Below are positions 14,610 to 23,221 of a stretch of DNA of 64,000 bases, one piece after another. The stretch comes from Bacteroides sp. (GTDB taxonomy: Bacteria > Bacteroidota > Bacteroidia > Bacteroidales > P3), in NCBI GenBank assembly GCA_023662825.1, contig JAMPIH010000002.1:1-64000 (forward strand). The letters run 5' to 3'. A program made the position numbers and the translations under genes. Positions within the stretch are counted from its first letter, which is position 1. The number at the start of each line of letters is the position of its first letter. The notes beneath the pieces were generated by a model. It was given only the letters and a program-made list of their open reading frames with translations. It was not told where the DNA came from and did not search any database.

Positions 14610-16721
14610 TTAGAAGTAGAACTCGCGGTTGTCTTCTATCTTGGCGGCGTTCTCGAGTGCGGACGAGATGAGGCTGCTGGCGCTCTGCTGCATCTGCATC
14701 TGGGTGCTGCGCACGATGTTGTTGATCTGCATGGGGTCGGCGGGCGCGGAGAGGATGTCGTTGACCATCACGCGGTAAACCCCGGCGTTGCCCTGGACGG
14801 GCTGGGAGAGGACGCCTTTTTCGAGACCGCAGATTTCGCCGATCACCTTGGGTTCATAGGCATTGCCTATCATCGGATAGGAGTTCATGCGGATGCCGAA
14901 AGCCGTGTCGATTTCGATGTCGAGGGCGGAGGCCAGTTCCTGGAGCGTGTTGCCGCCCATCAGCAGCTTGGACAGTTCCTTGGCTTTCTTTTCCTGCTTA
15001 ACGAGCTGTTCGGCCTGGGGAATCAGCATGGCGCGTTCCAGAGGCATGTATTCGTCTTCGTTGATGCTGCGCAGGCCGGCAATGATGTAGCGGTTTTCCA
15101 TTTCGAACACCTGGTTGGCCACGGTGCCTTCCTTGGAGTCTTTATTATACGCCCAGCGGATAACCTCGCGCGAGCCGTTGGCGCCCGGCAGGTTGCTTTC
15201 CAGTTCGGTGACGGAAGCCTGGCGCACCTGCATGCCCATCTGGCGGGCGGCGGAGTCCAGACCGGTCACCTTGCCCTTGCACTGGCCGAGCAATTGGTTG
15301 GCGCGGGTGTAGATGTTCTTGGTGGTGGCGGCGCTGGGTTCGATGGGGATGTTGACCACGGCGGCCAATACCTTCTTGACCGGCTGGGTCTTGGCGGCCA
15401 CGTAGATGACGTGGAATCCGGCAGGGGCTTCCACCACGGCGGCGGTTCCCGCCTTGGTGTCGAGGATGGCGCGGTTCAGGTAGCTTACGAAGTAGCCGTC
15501 GCGCTGCCAGCCCAGATCACCGCCGTTCTGTTGGGCGGAAGGATCTTCCGAATAGGTGGCGGCCAATTGGGCGAAGTCGCCGGGATTGGCGTTGATGACA
15601 TTCTTCAGCGAGTCGGCCAACTGGCGGGACTGTTCCTTGTTGCGTCCGCTCTGGCTGCCGGCTTCGGTGTAGGAGAGGAAGATATGCTGCAGCTGGATGC
15701 TGTCGGGGCGCATCTGCACGTCCAACAGGGCGGCCATCTGATAGGAACGGCCCATGCGGCGGGGTGCGAAGAAGGTACCGGCCTTGGCGTTGAAGAGCGT
15801 GTCCCAGCCGGGGAATATCTCGGCCTGGGAACGGTAGAGGCTGTCGAAACGCTGGCCGGAGGTTACCGCGTTCACGAAGTCGGGAATGGAGGTTTCCTGC
15901 TGGAACTCGGCGTAGAGCTGGGCCACGTTGCTTTCGATCTCGGCCATATCCTGCGCGGTGGGCGTAACGTCGAACACCACGTAATCCAGGCTGCGGCTTT
16001 TGTTCTGCCTGAACATGAACCTGTTCTCGTCGTAGAACTTCTTGAAGTCGGCCTTGCTCACCTGCAGGTCGGCGTCGGCGATCCGCGAGTAGGGCAGCAT
16101 CACGTAACCGGCCGTCACCGTGGATGCCAAGGGGCCGCCTTGGAAAGCGGCCAGGGCACGGGGAACGTAGAACGACTTGGCCGCCAGGTTGTTGTATTTT
16201 TCCTTGACACGTTCGTTCTTGATGATGCGTTCCAGTTCGCTCAAGGCTACCTTGTCCTGGTCGGAGAGCTGGTCGAAGTTGTTGATGATGTTCATCACCT
16301 GCTGGCGGTCGTAAACGCCCGTCTGCGGGTTGGTGAAGTACTGGTAGAGGTAGGGGCTGATGAACTTGCCGTAGTACATGTCGTTCATTTCGGCCGTGGT
16401 TACCTGGATGCCGGTGTTCTGGCAGGCTTCGTTGAGCAGCATGTCCGAAACCAGACGCTGCCAGGCCATGTTTCTGATCTGGCTCATGTCTTCCTCGGTA
16501 ATCTTTACATCACCTTGGGCACGTTTGTACTGTTCCGTGATCTGGTCCACATCGGCAGAGAAACTGCTGTAGGAAACCGTTTCGCCGTTGATTACCGCCA
16601 CCGGGGGCGCGCTTTGACCCCTTCTTCCGAAAGCGTCCTGAACAACGAAACCAATAATGGCGATGCCGATTAAGGCCACCGCGAGGCCGGCATGTTTTCT
16701 GATTCTACCGATAATAGCCAT
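14610..16721 (-). CDS. PpiD-like peptidyl-prolyl isomerase / foldase
   Basis: Membrane-anchored periplasmic chaperone that helps newly exported proteins fold, 703 aa. A single N-terminal membrane anchor (about residues 11-31: AGLAVALIGIAIIGFVVQDA) is followed by a SurA-N-like chaperone region (about 40-200). A parvulin (PPIC rotamase) domain lies at about 345-445, recognised by QLQHIFLSYTEAG and GGDLGWQRDGYF. A second, degenerate rotamase-like region probably fills the C-terminus, as in Bacteroidota SurA/PpiD proteins. It is a single-gene unit with its own promoter (16777-16784) and terminator. Confidence 0.88.
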   Translation of the reverse strand: MAIIGRIRKHAGLAVALIGIAIIGFVVQDAFGRRGQSAPPVAVINGETVSYSSFSADVDQITEQYKRAQGDVKITEEDMSQIRNMAWQRLVSDMLLNEACQNTGIQVTTAEMNDMYYGKFISPYLYQYFTNPQTGVYDRQQVMNIINNFDQLSDQDKVALSELERIIKNERVKEKYNNLAAKSFYVPRALAAFQGGPLASTVTAGYVMLPYSRIADADLQVSKADFKKFYDENRFMFRQNKSRSLDYVVFDVTPTAQDMAEIESNVAQLYAEFQQETSIPDFVNAVTSGQRFDSLYRSQAEIFPGWDTLFNAKAGTFFAPRRMGRSYQMAALLDVQMRPDSIQLQHIFLSYTEAGSQSGRNKEQSRQLADSLKNVINANPGDFAQLAATYSEDPSAQQNGGDLGWQRDGYFVSYLNRAILDTKAGTAAVVEAPAGFHVIYVAAKTQPVKKVLAAVVNIPIEPSAATTKNIYTRANQLLGQCKGKVTGLDSAARQMGMQVRQASVTELESNLPGANGSREVIRWAYNKDSKEGTVANQVFEMENRYIIAGLRSINEDEYMPLERAMLIPQAEQLVKQEKKAKELSKLLMGGNTLQELASALDIEIDTAFGIRMNSYPMIGNAYEPKVIGEICGLEKGVLSQPVQGNAGVYRVMVNDILSAPADPMQINNIVRSTQMQMQQSASSLISSALENAAKIEDNREFYF

Positions 16722-16776
16722 CTTCTACTGTTTTTTGTAAGTGAATCTTAAGGTCTCGGACCTAAAAAAAGCGGCG

Positions 16777-16784
16777 CAAATGTA
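16777..16784 (-). promoter_or_regulatory. -7 box of the PpiD-like gene
   Basis: TACATTTG on the - strand fits TAnnTTTG, 55 bp upstream of the start codon. Confidence 0.6.
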
Positions 16785-16824
16785 AGAAATTCCCGCCACA
16801 TATTCAAGATAAAGAAATTTTGAT

Positions 16825-16832
16825 TAAATTTG
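16825..16832 (+). promoter_or_regulatory. -7 box of the small lipoprotein gene
   Basis: TAAATTTG fits TAnnTTTG. It implies a leader of about 105 nt before the ATG at 16943, long for such a short gene. The leader holds GC-rich inverted segments around 16843-16875. Confidence 0.55.
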
Positions 16833-16942
16833 CGCGATTTTTAGAGCGGTCCGCAAGGCGGTCTGTTCGCCGGGAACTTCTCTAAACACCAACGCTATTG
16901 AGCTAAACAACATTCATAAACAACTTTAAAAACTTAAGTAAA

Positions 16943-17164
16943 ATGAAAAAACTGGTTCTCGTTTGCGCCTTGGCCGCTTTCGCCTTCGTAGGTTGCAAAT
17001 CCAACAAAACCGCCTGCCCCGTAGAAGCTGAAGCCGTCGTTGCTACCGAAGAAGTAGTTGAAGCTCCCGCTGACAGCACCGTTTGCCCCGAAACCGGCAA
17101 GGTTTGCGAAAAAACGGTAGAATGCGAACAAGTTTGCGAAAAGAAAGCCGAAGCCGCCGAATAA
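16943..17164 (+). CDS. Small cysteine-rich lipoprotein
   Basis: 73 aa. The signal peptide MKKLVLVCALAAFAFVGC ends in a lipobox-like VGC, so Cys18 should be lipidated and the protein anchored in a membrane. The mature part is acidic and rich in Ala, Val and Glu, with five more cysteines at 25, 48, 55, 61 and 65, the last four closely spaced. Metal binding or disulfides are possible but not shown. I do not recognise a family. The gene has its own promoter, a long leader and a strong terminator, which suggests high independent expression. Confidence 0.75.
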   Translation: MKKLVLVCALAAFAFVGCKSNKTACPVEAEAVVATEEVVEAPADSTVCPETGKVCEKTVECEQVCEKKAEAAE

Positions 17165-17203
17165 TCCCGGCCTCAGGATTTACTTTTCGATAAGTCCGTA
17201 CAG

Positions 17204-17235
17204 AGCCGCTTGATTTGAATCAAGCGGCTTTTTTT
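17204..17235 (+). terminator. Strong terminator after the small lipoprotein gene
   Basis: AGCCGCTTGAT (17204-17214) pairs perfectly with ATCAAGCGGCT (17219-17229) around a 4-nt loop, followed by a run of seven or more T. Confidence 0.92.
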
Positions 17236-17244
17236 GTACTTTCG
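17214..17244 (+). promoter_or_regulatory. Promoter of dipeptidyl peptidase gene, inside the preceding terminator
   Basis: TTTG (17214-17217) and TACTTTCG (17237-17244) are 19 bp apart, the spacing of a Bacteroidota -33/-7 pair; the -7 has one mismatch to TAnnTTTG. The -33 lies in the loop of the terminator hairpin. The start codon is at 17276. Confidence 0.5.
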
Positions 17245-17275
17245 CCGTTCCAGCACTTAAGAAACATCAACAGAC

Positions 17276-19651
17276 ATGAACATAAAAAACGTGAGCCGGA
17301 TTTGCTGCGCGCTTGCCTTGACGGGCAGCCTGGGCATCTCCGCCAAAGGGCAGGAAAAAATGCAGAACAAAGAAATCACGGTCGATTCCATCTATTTTTC
17401 TCCCGACTTCAGGCAAAAGACCTTGACGGGCATCTCCTCCTTGTTGGAAGAAAAGGAATACTACGTTTTGGAAAAAGGCGTCCTTTACCAGTGCAGCCGT
17501 CAGAAAAACGGCAAGGAAAAGCGCGCGGTGCTGCTCGATCCCGCCCAAGACGCCCGCTTCCAGGGCAAGGAATGGACGCCGCAGAGTTTCGCGTTCAACG
17601 CCGACAAAAGCAGGGTGCTGCTGCTTTCCGACCGTCAGGCCGTGTACCGCCGTTCGGCGCTGAACAAGGCCGTGGTGTGGAACAAGGACAGGAACGGCAG
17701 GTTCACCGACCCGCTTGTGCTGAGCCAGAACGGCCCGGTGCAGGAGGTGTGCTTCAGCCCCGACGGCCAGAAAGTGTCGTACATCCGTCAGAATAACCTC
17801 TATTACGTTGATCTGGCGTCCGGAAAGGAAACGGCCCTTACGCAAGACGGTATGGAGAACCGAATCCGCAACGGGCATACCGACTGGGTGTATGAAGAGG
17901 AATTCGGCTTCACGAAGGCCTACGACTGGAATCCAGACTCCAAGTCGATCGCCTACCTCAAGTTCGACGAATCGGCGCTCAAGGAATACGACATGACGAT
18001 ATGGGGCGGCCTCTATCCCAAAACCTACAGGTACAAGTATCCCAAGGCGGGCGAAGAAAACTCAAGGGTGAGCGTCTGGCTCTACAATCTTTCCTCGCGC
18101 AAGAACACGCCGCTGAGCCTCAAGGCCGATTCCATCGAATACTATCCGCGCATTTTCTGGAATCCTTCGGGTGCCGAACTGGTGCTCTACACGATGAACC
18201 GGCACCAGAACGATTTCCGCATCTGGGGCGTGGACATGAAGGGCAACGCCCGCGTGCTCTACCGGGAACGCAACGCGGCCTACGTGGACATTCACGACAA
18301 CATCTACTTCTTTAAAGACGGCAGACGCCTCTTGCTGGCCACCGAGAAAGACGGCTACAACCATCTGTACCTGTTCGACATGGACGCCAAAAATGAAAAG
18401 GGAACGCTGCTTACGCCCGAACAGTACGACGTAACCGGGCTGTACGGGGTCGATGAGGCCAACAACCGCGTGTTCTTTCAGGCCGCCTATACCTCGCCGG
18501 CCGACCGCGACCTGATGTGCGTGGATCTGGACGGCAAGAACCTGCGCCGTCCCGCGCTCGACCTGCAGCTTAAGGGCGGCGGAACCTACGCCACTTTCAA
18601 CCACGACTTTACGTATATGGTGGTGGAACATTCCACGGCCAACAGTCCCGCCTCATACTATCTCTACCATATCGGGAATCAGGACGAGCAACTGGTGCGC
18701 TGCCTGCTCAGCAACAACCATATCGAGGAAACGGCCAAGCACCATTCGTTCGTGCAGAAGGAATTTATCCGGATTCCCGTGCCGCTTACCGGTATGGACG
18801 CGAACGAATTCATGGCGGCCAAGGCCTTCGGCATGCACCGCATGGAACAGAAAGGCGCCAAATCGGGAAGGAAAGACACTCAGGAAAACGAACGGCAGGT
18901 CTATCTGCAGGCCTGGATCATGAAACCGGCCGAGATCGGCGAGGGGGCGCCCGAAGGCAAGAAATATCCGGTGCTGATGTTCCTTTACGGCGGGCCGGGT
19001 TCCCAGCAGGTGCTCAACGAGCTCCGGCCGTATCAGACGGCCGAATACGCCTGGTATCAGATGCTGGTGCGCCAAGGCTACGTGGTGGTCTGCGTGGACA
19101 ACCGGGGCACGGGCAACCGGGGCGAGGCCTTTAAGAAATGCACCTACCTGCAGTTGGGCAAGTACGAGACCCAGGACCAGATTGCCGCCGCCCGCTATCT
19201 GGGCGGGCTGCCCTATGTGGATGCCTCGCGCATCGGCATCTGGGGCTGGAGTTACGGCGGGTTCATGTCGTCGAACTGCCTGTTGCAGGGCAACGGCGTG
19301 TTCAAGGCGGCCATGGCGGTGGCTCCCGTCACCAACTGGAAATACTACGACAACGTATATACCGAACGCTTTATGCGCACGCCTGCCGAAAATCCCGACG
19401 GCTACGAACTGAACAGCCCCACCCATTATGCGGCCAAGCTTACGGGCAACTACCTGCTGGTGCACGGCACGGCCGACGACAACGTGCATTTTCAGAATTC
19501 GGTGGACTTGGTGACCGCCTTGCAGCAGAACGGCAAGCAGTTCCAGTTCATGATGTATCCGAACAAGAACCACGGCATGGTGAGCAACGAGGGTTCTTCG
19601 CGCCCCCATCTGTATAAGCTGCTTACCGACTTTATCTTAAAGAACCTGTAG
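17276..19651 (+). CDS. Dipeptidyl peptidase IV (S9 family serine peptidase)
   Basis: Periplasmic exopeptidase that removes X-Pro dipeptides from peptide N-termini, 791 aa. An N-terminal signal peptide (CCALALTGSLGISAKG) leads to a DPPIV beta-propeller (about residues 60-560), including the substrate-binding Glu pair in DWVYEEEFGF. The alpha/beta-hydrolase domain follows. Its catalytic triad is Ser659 (GWSYGGF), Asp734/735 region (HGTADDNVHF) and His766 (NKNHGMV). The family is used in protein foraging by gut and oral Bacteroidales. The next gene, encoding a thioredoxin-like protein, starts 1 bp after its stop, so the two form an operon. Confidence 0.94.
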   Translation: MNIKNVSRICCALALTGSLGISAKGQEKMQNKEITVDSIYFSPDFRQKTLTGISSLLEEKEYYVLEKGVLYQCSRQKNGKEKRAVLLDPAQDARFQGKEWTPQSFAFNADKSRVLLLSDRQAVYRRSALNKAVVWNKDRNGRFTDPLVLSQNGPVQEVCFSPDGQKVSYIRQNNLYYVDLASGKETALTQDGMENRIRNGHTDWVYEEEFGFTKAYDWNPDSKSIAYLKFDESALKEYDMTIWGGLYPKTYRYKYPKAGEENSRVSVWLYNLSSRKNTPLSLKADSIEYYPRIFWNPSGAELVLYTMNRHQNDFRIWGVDMKGNARVLYRERNAAYVDIHDNIYFFKDGRRLLLATEKDGYNHLYLFDMDAKNEKGTLLTPEQYDVTGLYGVDEANNRVFFQAAYTSPADRDLMCVDLDGKNLRRPALDLQLKGGGTYATFNHDFTYMVVEHSTANSPASYYLYHIGNQDEQLVRCLLSNNHIEETAKHHSFVQKEFIRIPVPLTGMDANEFMAAKAFGMHRMEQKGAKSGRKDTQENERQVYLQAWIMKPAEIGEGAPEGKKYPVLMFLYGGPGSQQVLNELRPYQTAEYAWYQMLVRQGYVVVCVDNRGTGNRGEAFKKCTYLQLGKYETQDQIAAARYLGGLPYVDASRIGIWGWSYGGFMSSNCLLQGNGVFKAAMAVAPVTNWKYYDNVYTERFMRTPAENPDGYELNSPTHYAAKLTGNYLLVHGTADDNVHFQNSVDLVTALQQNGKQFQFMMYPNKNHGMVSNEGSSRPHLYKLLTDFILKNL

Positions 19652-19652
19652 G

Positions 19653-21161
19653 ATGCGCGCTTGGGTCAAGGGAACGGGCTTCGTCTTGGGCTTGCTGTTA
19701 CCGTTTTGGCTCTCGGCCTCCGACTACACGGTGCGGATCATCGGCACCGCCAAGGGCGCCGAGGGCAGGGAAGTGGTGTGGCGCGCCGATGCCGACCCAT
19801 TTTCACTGCGTTTCGTGGAATTGGACCGCTGCCGCATCGACGGGGAAGGTAATTTCGTGTTGCAGACCGACAGGGTGCGCGACGTGTTGCCCACCTATCT
19901 GGTCATAGACTTTTACTCCACCGGGTTTTTCGCGCGGGCGGGCATGGAATACCGCCTGCAGATGGCGCCTTTCGACTACCATATCGACGAGCGCTGCAAC
20001 GCGTTCGTGCCTTCGGGGCAGTTGCCCGCCCTGCGGTACGGGTTGCTCGATACGGCGGGGAATCCGCAACAAGAGGACTTGAATGCGCTTATAGGCGCTT
20101 ATTCGCATCTGTATAACCGCATGGTGGCGGAAAACTACGAACGCATCGGCGTGCAGGGCGACAGCCGTCCGGTAACGGACTTCATACGTGTTTCGGATTC
20201 TCTCTATGGCGGCGTGGAGGATGCGTTCTTTGCCGCTTACCGGGCCTATACGGAGGCGGACTTGAAGGCATTCGCGGGCCTGGCCTCGCGCAGGGAGCTC
20301 TACAGCGACTATCTCGAAGACAAGACATTAGATTTGGACAACCCCGCCTGTATCGCGTTCCTCAAATCGTACTATGCCGATTATTTCACCACCAACCGTT
20401 TTTTGCCCTTCGCGCAGGTGGCGCGCATCCTGAACCGCGAGGATTTCAGCGATGGCCAGCGTTTGGCCTGCCTTGCCGACAGCATGGGGTTGGATTATTC
20501 GTTGAAAGGGGAGCGGCTGCGTGAATGGGTGTTGATAAACGCCTGTGCGGAAATCTGGGGCGACGGGCGCATCGATCAGGCACACCTGCGTTCCATGTTG
20601 GTGCACCTAAAGGAGAACACCAAGTTTCCCCGGCATGCGGAAGCCCTGAAGAATCTGCTGGAAGCCAAGGCAGAGGCCGAGGCGAGGCATTATTTTACGG
20701 GCGTGGAGCTTACCGACAGCGCCGGGAACAAGGTTAAGGTGGAAGACCTGCTGGAACAAGACAAGTTCCATTATTTCGTGTTTGTGCGCGCGCCCTACGA
20801 GCGCTGCCCTTCCTGCGGGGAGGAGGCCGACTACCTGCGCAGGCTTTGGAACGAGGCCGACAGACAGGTGAGGCGGGCGGTGAAGATCGTGTTCGTGAAC
20901 TGCGACTATCCTTACGCCACCTATTACCACGACGCCATGCGCCGGCATTATCCGTGGCCGTACCTGCACTTTAACGGCCATATCGACTGGATACGGAACA
21001 TCGACGCCGCGCGCTTTCCGGCCTTTGTGCTGGTGGATGACAAGGGCAATGTGCTCAACGCGGGTTTCAATGCGCCCAGCGATAATCTAAAGGCTCAGTT
21101 CGAGCAGATGGGCAAGCTCAGGCTCCGCAAGGAGAAATTAAAAAGCGGTCCGAAAGAGTAG
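19653..21161 (+). CDS. Exported thioredoxin-like domain protein
   Basis: 502 aa with an N-terminal signal sequence (GFVLGLLLPFWLSASD). The first half (about 25-330) resembles the N-terminal region of Bacteroidales TlpA/DUF5106-type proteins and has no catalytic motif that I recognise. The C-terminal domain (about 345-490) has a thioredoxin-like redox motif CPSC, in RCPSCGEEADYLRRL, and later FPAFVLVDDKGNV, the cis-Pro region. It is probably a periplasmic thiol-disulfide or cytochrome-maturation-like protein. It forms an operon with the peptidase gene, and its 3' end overlaps the convergent nudix gene by 44 bp. Confidence 0.8.
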   Translation: MRAWVKGTGFVLGLLLPFWLSASDYTVRIIGTAKGAEGREVVWRADADPFSLRFVELDRCRIDGEGNFVLQTDRVRDVLPTYLVIDFYSTGFFARAGMEYRLQMAPFDYHIDERCNAFVPSGQLPALRYGLLDTAGNPQQEDLNALIGAYSHLYNRMVAENYERIGVQGDSRPVTDFIRVSDSLYGGVEDAFFAAYRAYTEADLKAFAGLASRRELYSDYLEDKTLDLDNPACIAFLKSYYADYFTTNRFLPFAQVARILNREDFSDGQRLACLADSMGLDYSLKGERLREWVLINACAEIWGDGRIDQAHLRSMLVHLKENTKFPRHAEALKNLLEAKAEAEARHYFTGVELTDSAGNKVKVEDLLEQDKFHYFVFVRAPYERCPSCGEEADYLRRLWNEADRQVRRAVKIVFVNCDYPYATYYHDAMRRHYPWPYLHFNGHIDWIRNIDAARFPAFVLVDDKGNVLNAGFNAPSDNLKAQFEQMGKLRLRKEKLKSGPKE

Positions 21162-21738
21162 CCACCGAGGCGAACATCAGTCCCAGGCGTTGCTTTACTT
21201 CCTGCACCGACAGCCATTCGGCCTTCTCGATGCCTTCCTCGGTTTGGGGAACGGCCTGTTGGGGGGCGGGGATCTTCATGCTGAACCAGGCGGTCTGCTT
21301 TACGGGCAGCACGCCGTCCTTACCCGGCATAAAATGGAAAGTGTGGTCTAAATACCGTAGGATTTCAAGGCCTCTCAATCCGGTTTCTTCCTCCACCTCG
21401 CGCAGGGCGTTCGTAGAATCGTCTTCGCCTTTTTCCTTCTTGCCTTTGGGCAGGTCCCACAGTCCGTTCCTAAAAATGTAGAGGTACTTTTGCGAGCCAT
21501 CGGGAAAGGGTGCCTGCACGATGCCGCCGGCGGCTTCCACGATGGGGAACTGTTGCAGGAAGCGGGAAAAATCCGCGTCCGGATCCTTGCAGAGCACGCA
21601 GGCGTAGGTATCGGTAAATTCCCTGCGAACCCATTGGGGCCAGTCGGACACCCTGCCGAAGTCCACGCTCCGGCAGGGCGCCGCCGGTTCCCGGTCCGTG
21701 AAATACAGTTCCCGGCTTCCGAAAAATATACGGTTCAT
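21118..21738 (-). CDS. NUDIX hydrolase
   Basis: 206 aa pyrophosphohydrolase. The full Nudix box GX5EX7REUXEEXGU is present as GKKEKGEDDSTNALREVEEE followed by TGL, with the usual LWDLPKG lead-in. The N-terminal 70 residues are not part of the Nudix fold and are less conserved. The substrate cannot be predicted; the group contains NTP, ADP-ribose and diphosphoinositol hydrolases. It starts 6 bp behind the pepD stop and is probably cotranscribed with pepD. The last 44 bp overlap the opposite-strand thioredoxin-like gene. Confidence 0.9.
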   Translation of the reverse strand: MNRIFFGSRELYFTDREPAAPCRSVDFGRVSDWPQWVRREFTDTYACVLCKDPDADFSRFLQQFPIVEAAGGIVQAPFPDGSQKYLYIFRNGLWDLPKGKKEKGEDDSTNALREVEEETGLRGLEILRYLDHTFHFMPGKDGVLPVKQTAWFSMKIPAPQQAVPQTEEGIEKAEWLSVQEVKQRLGLMFASVATLSDRFLISPCGA

Positions 21739-21744
21739 GACGGC

Positions 21745-23196
21745 CTATACCCGTTTTAGGATTTCTTTGGTGAGCTGCCAGAAGCGGGTGACGGTGGCGA
21801 GTTCCACCCGTTCGCCGGGGGCGTGTACGCCGCGCATGGTGGGGCCGTACGAAACCATGTCCATGTCGGGATACTTCTCGCTGAACAGGCCGCATTCCAG
21901 GCCGGCGTGGATGGCCAGAGCCTTGCCTTCTTCGTGGAAGAGGTCTTTGAACGCTTCAAGGGTCAGCTTGAGGATGGGCGAGTTCGGGTTGGGGTTCCAG
22001 CCGGGATAGCCTTCGCTGTGCGAGGTCTTGGCGCCGATGGCCTTGAAGCAGGCGGCCACGCGCTGGGCGGCGGCGTGCTTGGCGCTTTCCACCGAGGAAC
22101 GCTGGCTGGTGCAGATCAGCACGTGGTCTTCCAGGGTCTTTACGGAAGCGAGGTTGGTGGAGGTCTCCACGAAGTTCTCGATCTCGTCGCTCATGCGCAG
22201 CACCCCGTGCGGGCAGGCCAGCAGTGCGTACACCAGGGCGTCGCGGTTGGCGTCTGCCATAAGGAAGGCGGGGGCTTCGGCCTTGGTGCAGCTTAAATCC
22301 AGGTTGGCTTCGGTAACGCGGTATTCGTGGGCGAACATCTTCTTGCAGTCGGCCACTACGGCGTTCAATGCGGCTTCGTTCTTGGGCTCGATGCCGATTA
22401 CGGCCACCGCTTCGCGGGCGATGGCGTTGCGCAGGTTGCCGCCGTTAAAGGAGGCCAGACGGAAACCGGTCTTGGGCAGCAGGTTGTAGAGGCAGCGTGC
22501 CAGCAGTTGGTTGGCGTTGGCACGGCCTTTGTTGATGTCGTCGCCGGAGTGTCCGCCCACCAGGCCCTTTACCGCCACTTGGTAGTAGGCCAGGTTGTTG
22601 GCGGCAGCTTCCTTGGCGAAGGGGTATTCGATCACGGTGTCGATGCCGCCGGCGCAGCCGATAAAGAAAAGGCCGTCGTCTTCGGAGTCCATGTTGAGCA
22701 GGATCTTGCCGTTCAGGAAGCCTTTTTCGAGGCCGAACGCGCCGGTGAGCCCGGTTTCTTCATCCACGGTAAACAGACATTCGATGGGGCCGTGTTCTAT
22801 GTCGTCCGAGGCCAGGATGGCCAGTTCGGTGGCGCAGCCCAGGCCGTTGTCGGCGCCAAGGGTGGTTTCCTCGGCCTTGAGCCAGCCGTCCACCACGCTT
22901 ACCTTGATCGGGTCGGTGTCGAAATTGTGCATGGAATCGCCGTTTTTTTCGCACACCATATCCATATGGCTCTGCAGGATAACGCAGGGGCGGTTTTCGT
23001 GGCCGGGCGTGGCCGGCTTGCGGATCAGCACGTTGCCCGTCTTGTCGGTCTTGCATTCTAAGTTGTGCTGCTTGGCGAAATCCACCAGATAGGCGCGTAT
23101 CTTCTCTTCTTTCTTGGAAGGACGGGGAATCTGCAGTATTTCACCGAAATATTTCCAAAGGATTTTGGGTTCGAGTGTGTCGAGTACTTCGTTCAT
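21745..23196 (-). CDS. pepD: Cytosol non-specific dipeptidase PepD (M20C)
   Basis: Zinc aminoacyl-histidine dipeptidase that cleaves a wide range of dipeptides in the cytoplasm, 483 aa. Metal ligands are in VILQSHMDMVCEK (His and Asp), LGADNGLGCATELA, and the EETGLTGA block, whose Glu-Glu pair holds the general base. The lid/dimerisation domain VKGLVGGHSGDDINKGRANA is typical of M20C. The final metal ligand is in AIHAGLECGLF, consistent with the family. It probably finishes the digestion of peptides produced by enzymes such as the DPPIV encoded nearby. Confidence 0.95.
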   Translation of the reverse strand: MNEVLDTLEPKILWKYFGEILQIPRPSKKEEKIRAYLVDFAKQHNLECKTDKTGNVLIRKPATPGHENRPCVILQSHMDMVCEKNGDSMHNFDTDPIKVSVVDGWLKAEETTLGADNGLGCATELAILASDDIEHGPIECLFTVDEETGLTGAFGLEKGFLNGKILLNMDSEDDGLFFIGCAGGIDTVIEYPFAKEAAANNLAYYQVAVKGLVGGHSGDDINKGRANANQLLARCLYNLLPKTGFRLASFNGGNLRNAIAREAVAVIGIEPKNEAALNAVVADCKKMFAHEYRVTEANLDLSCTKAEAPAFLMADANRDALVYALLACPHGVLRMSDEIENFVETSTNLASVKTLEDHVLICTSQRSSVESAKHAAAQRVAACFKAIGAKTSHSEGYPGWNPNPNSPILKLTLEAFKDLFHEEGKALAIHAGLECGLFSEKYPDMDMVSYGPTMRGVHAPGERVELATVTRFWQLTKEILKRV

Positions 23197-23221
23197 GATA
23201 TAGGATGTTTTTGATTGGCGG

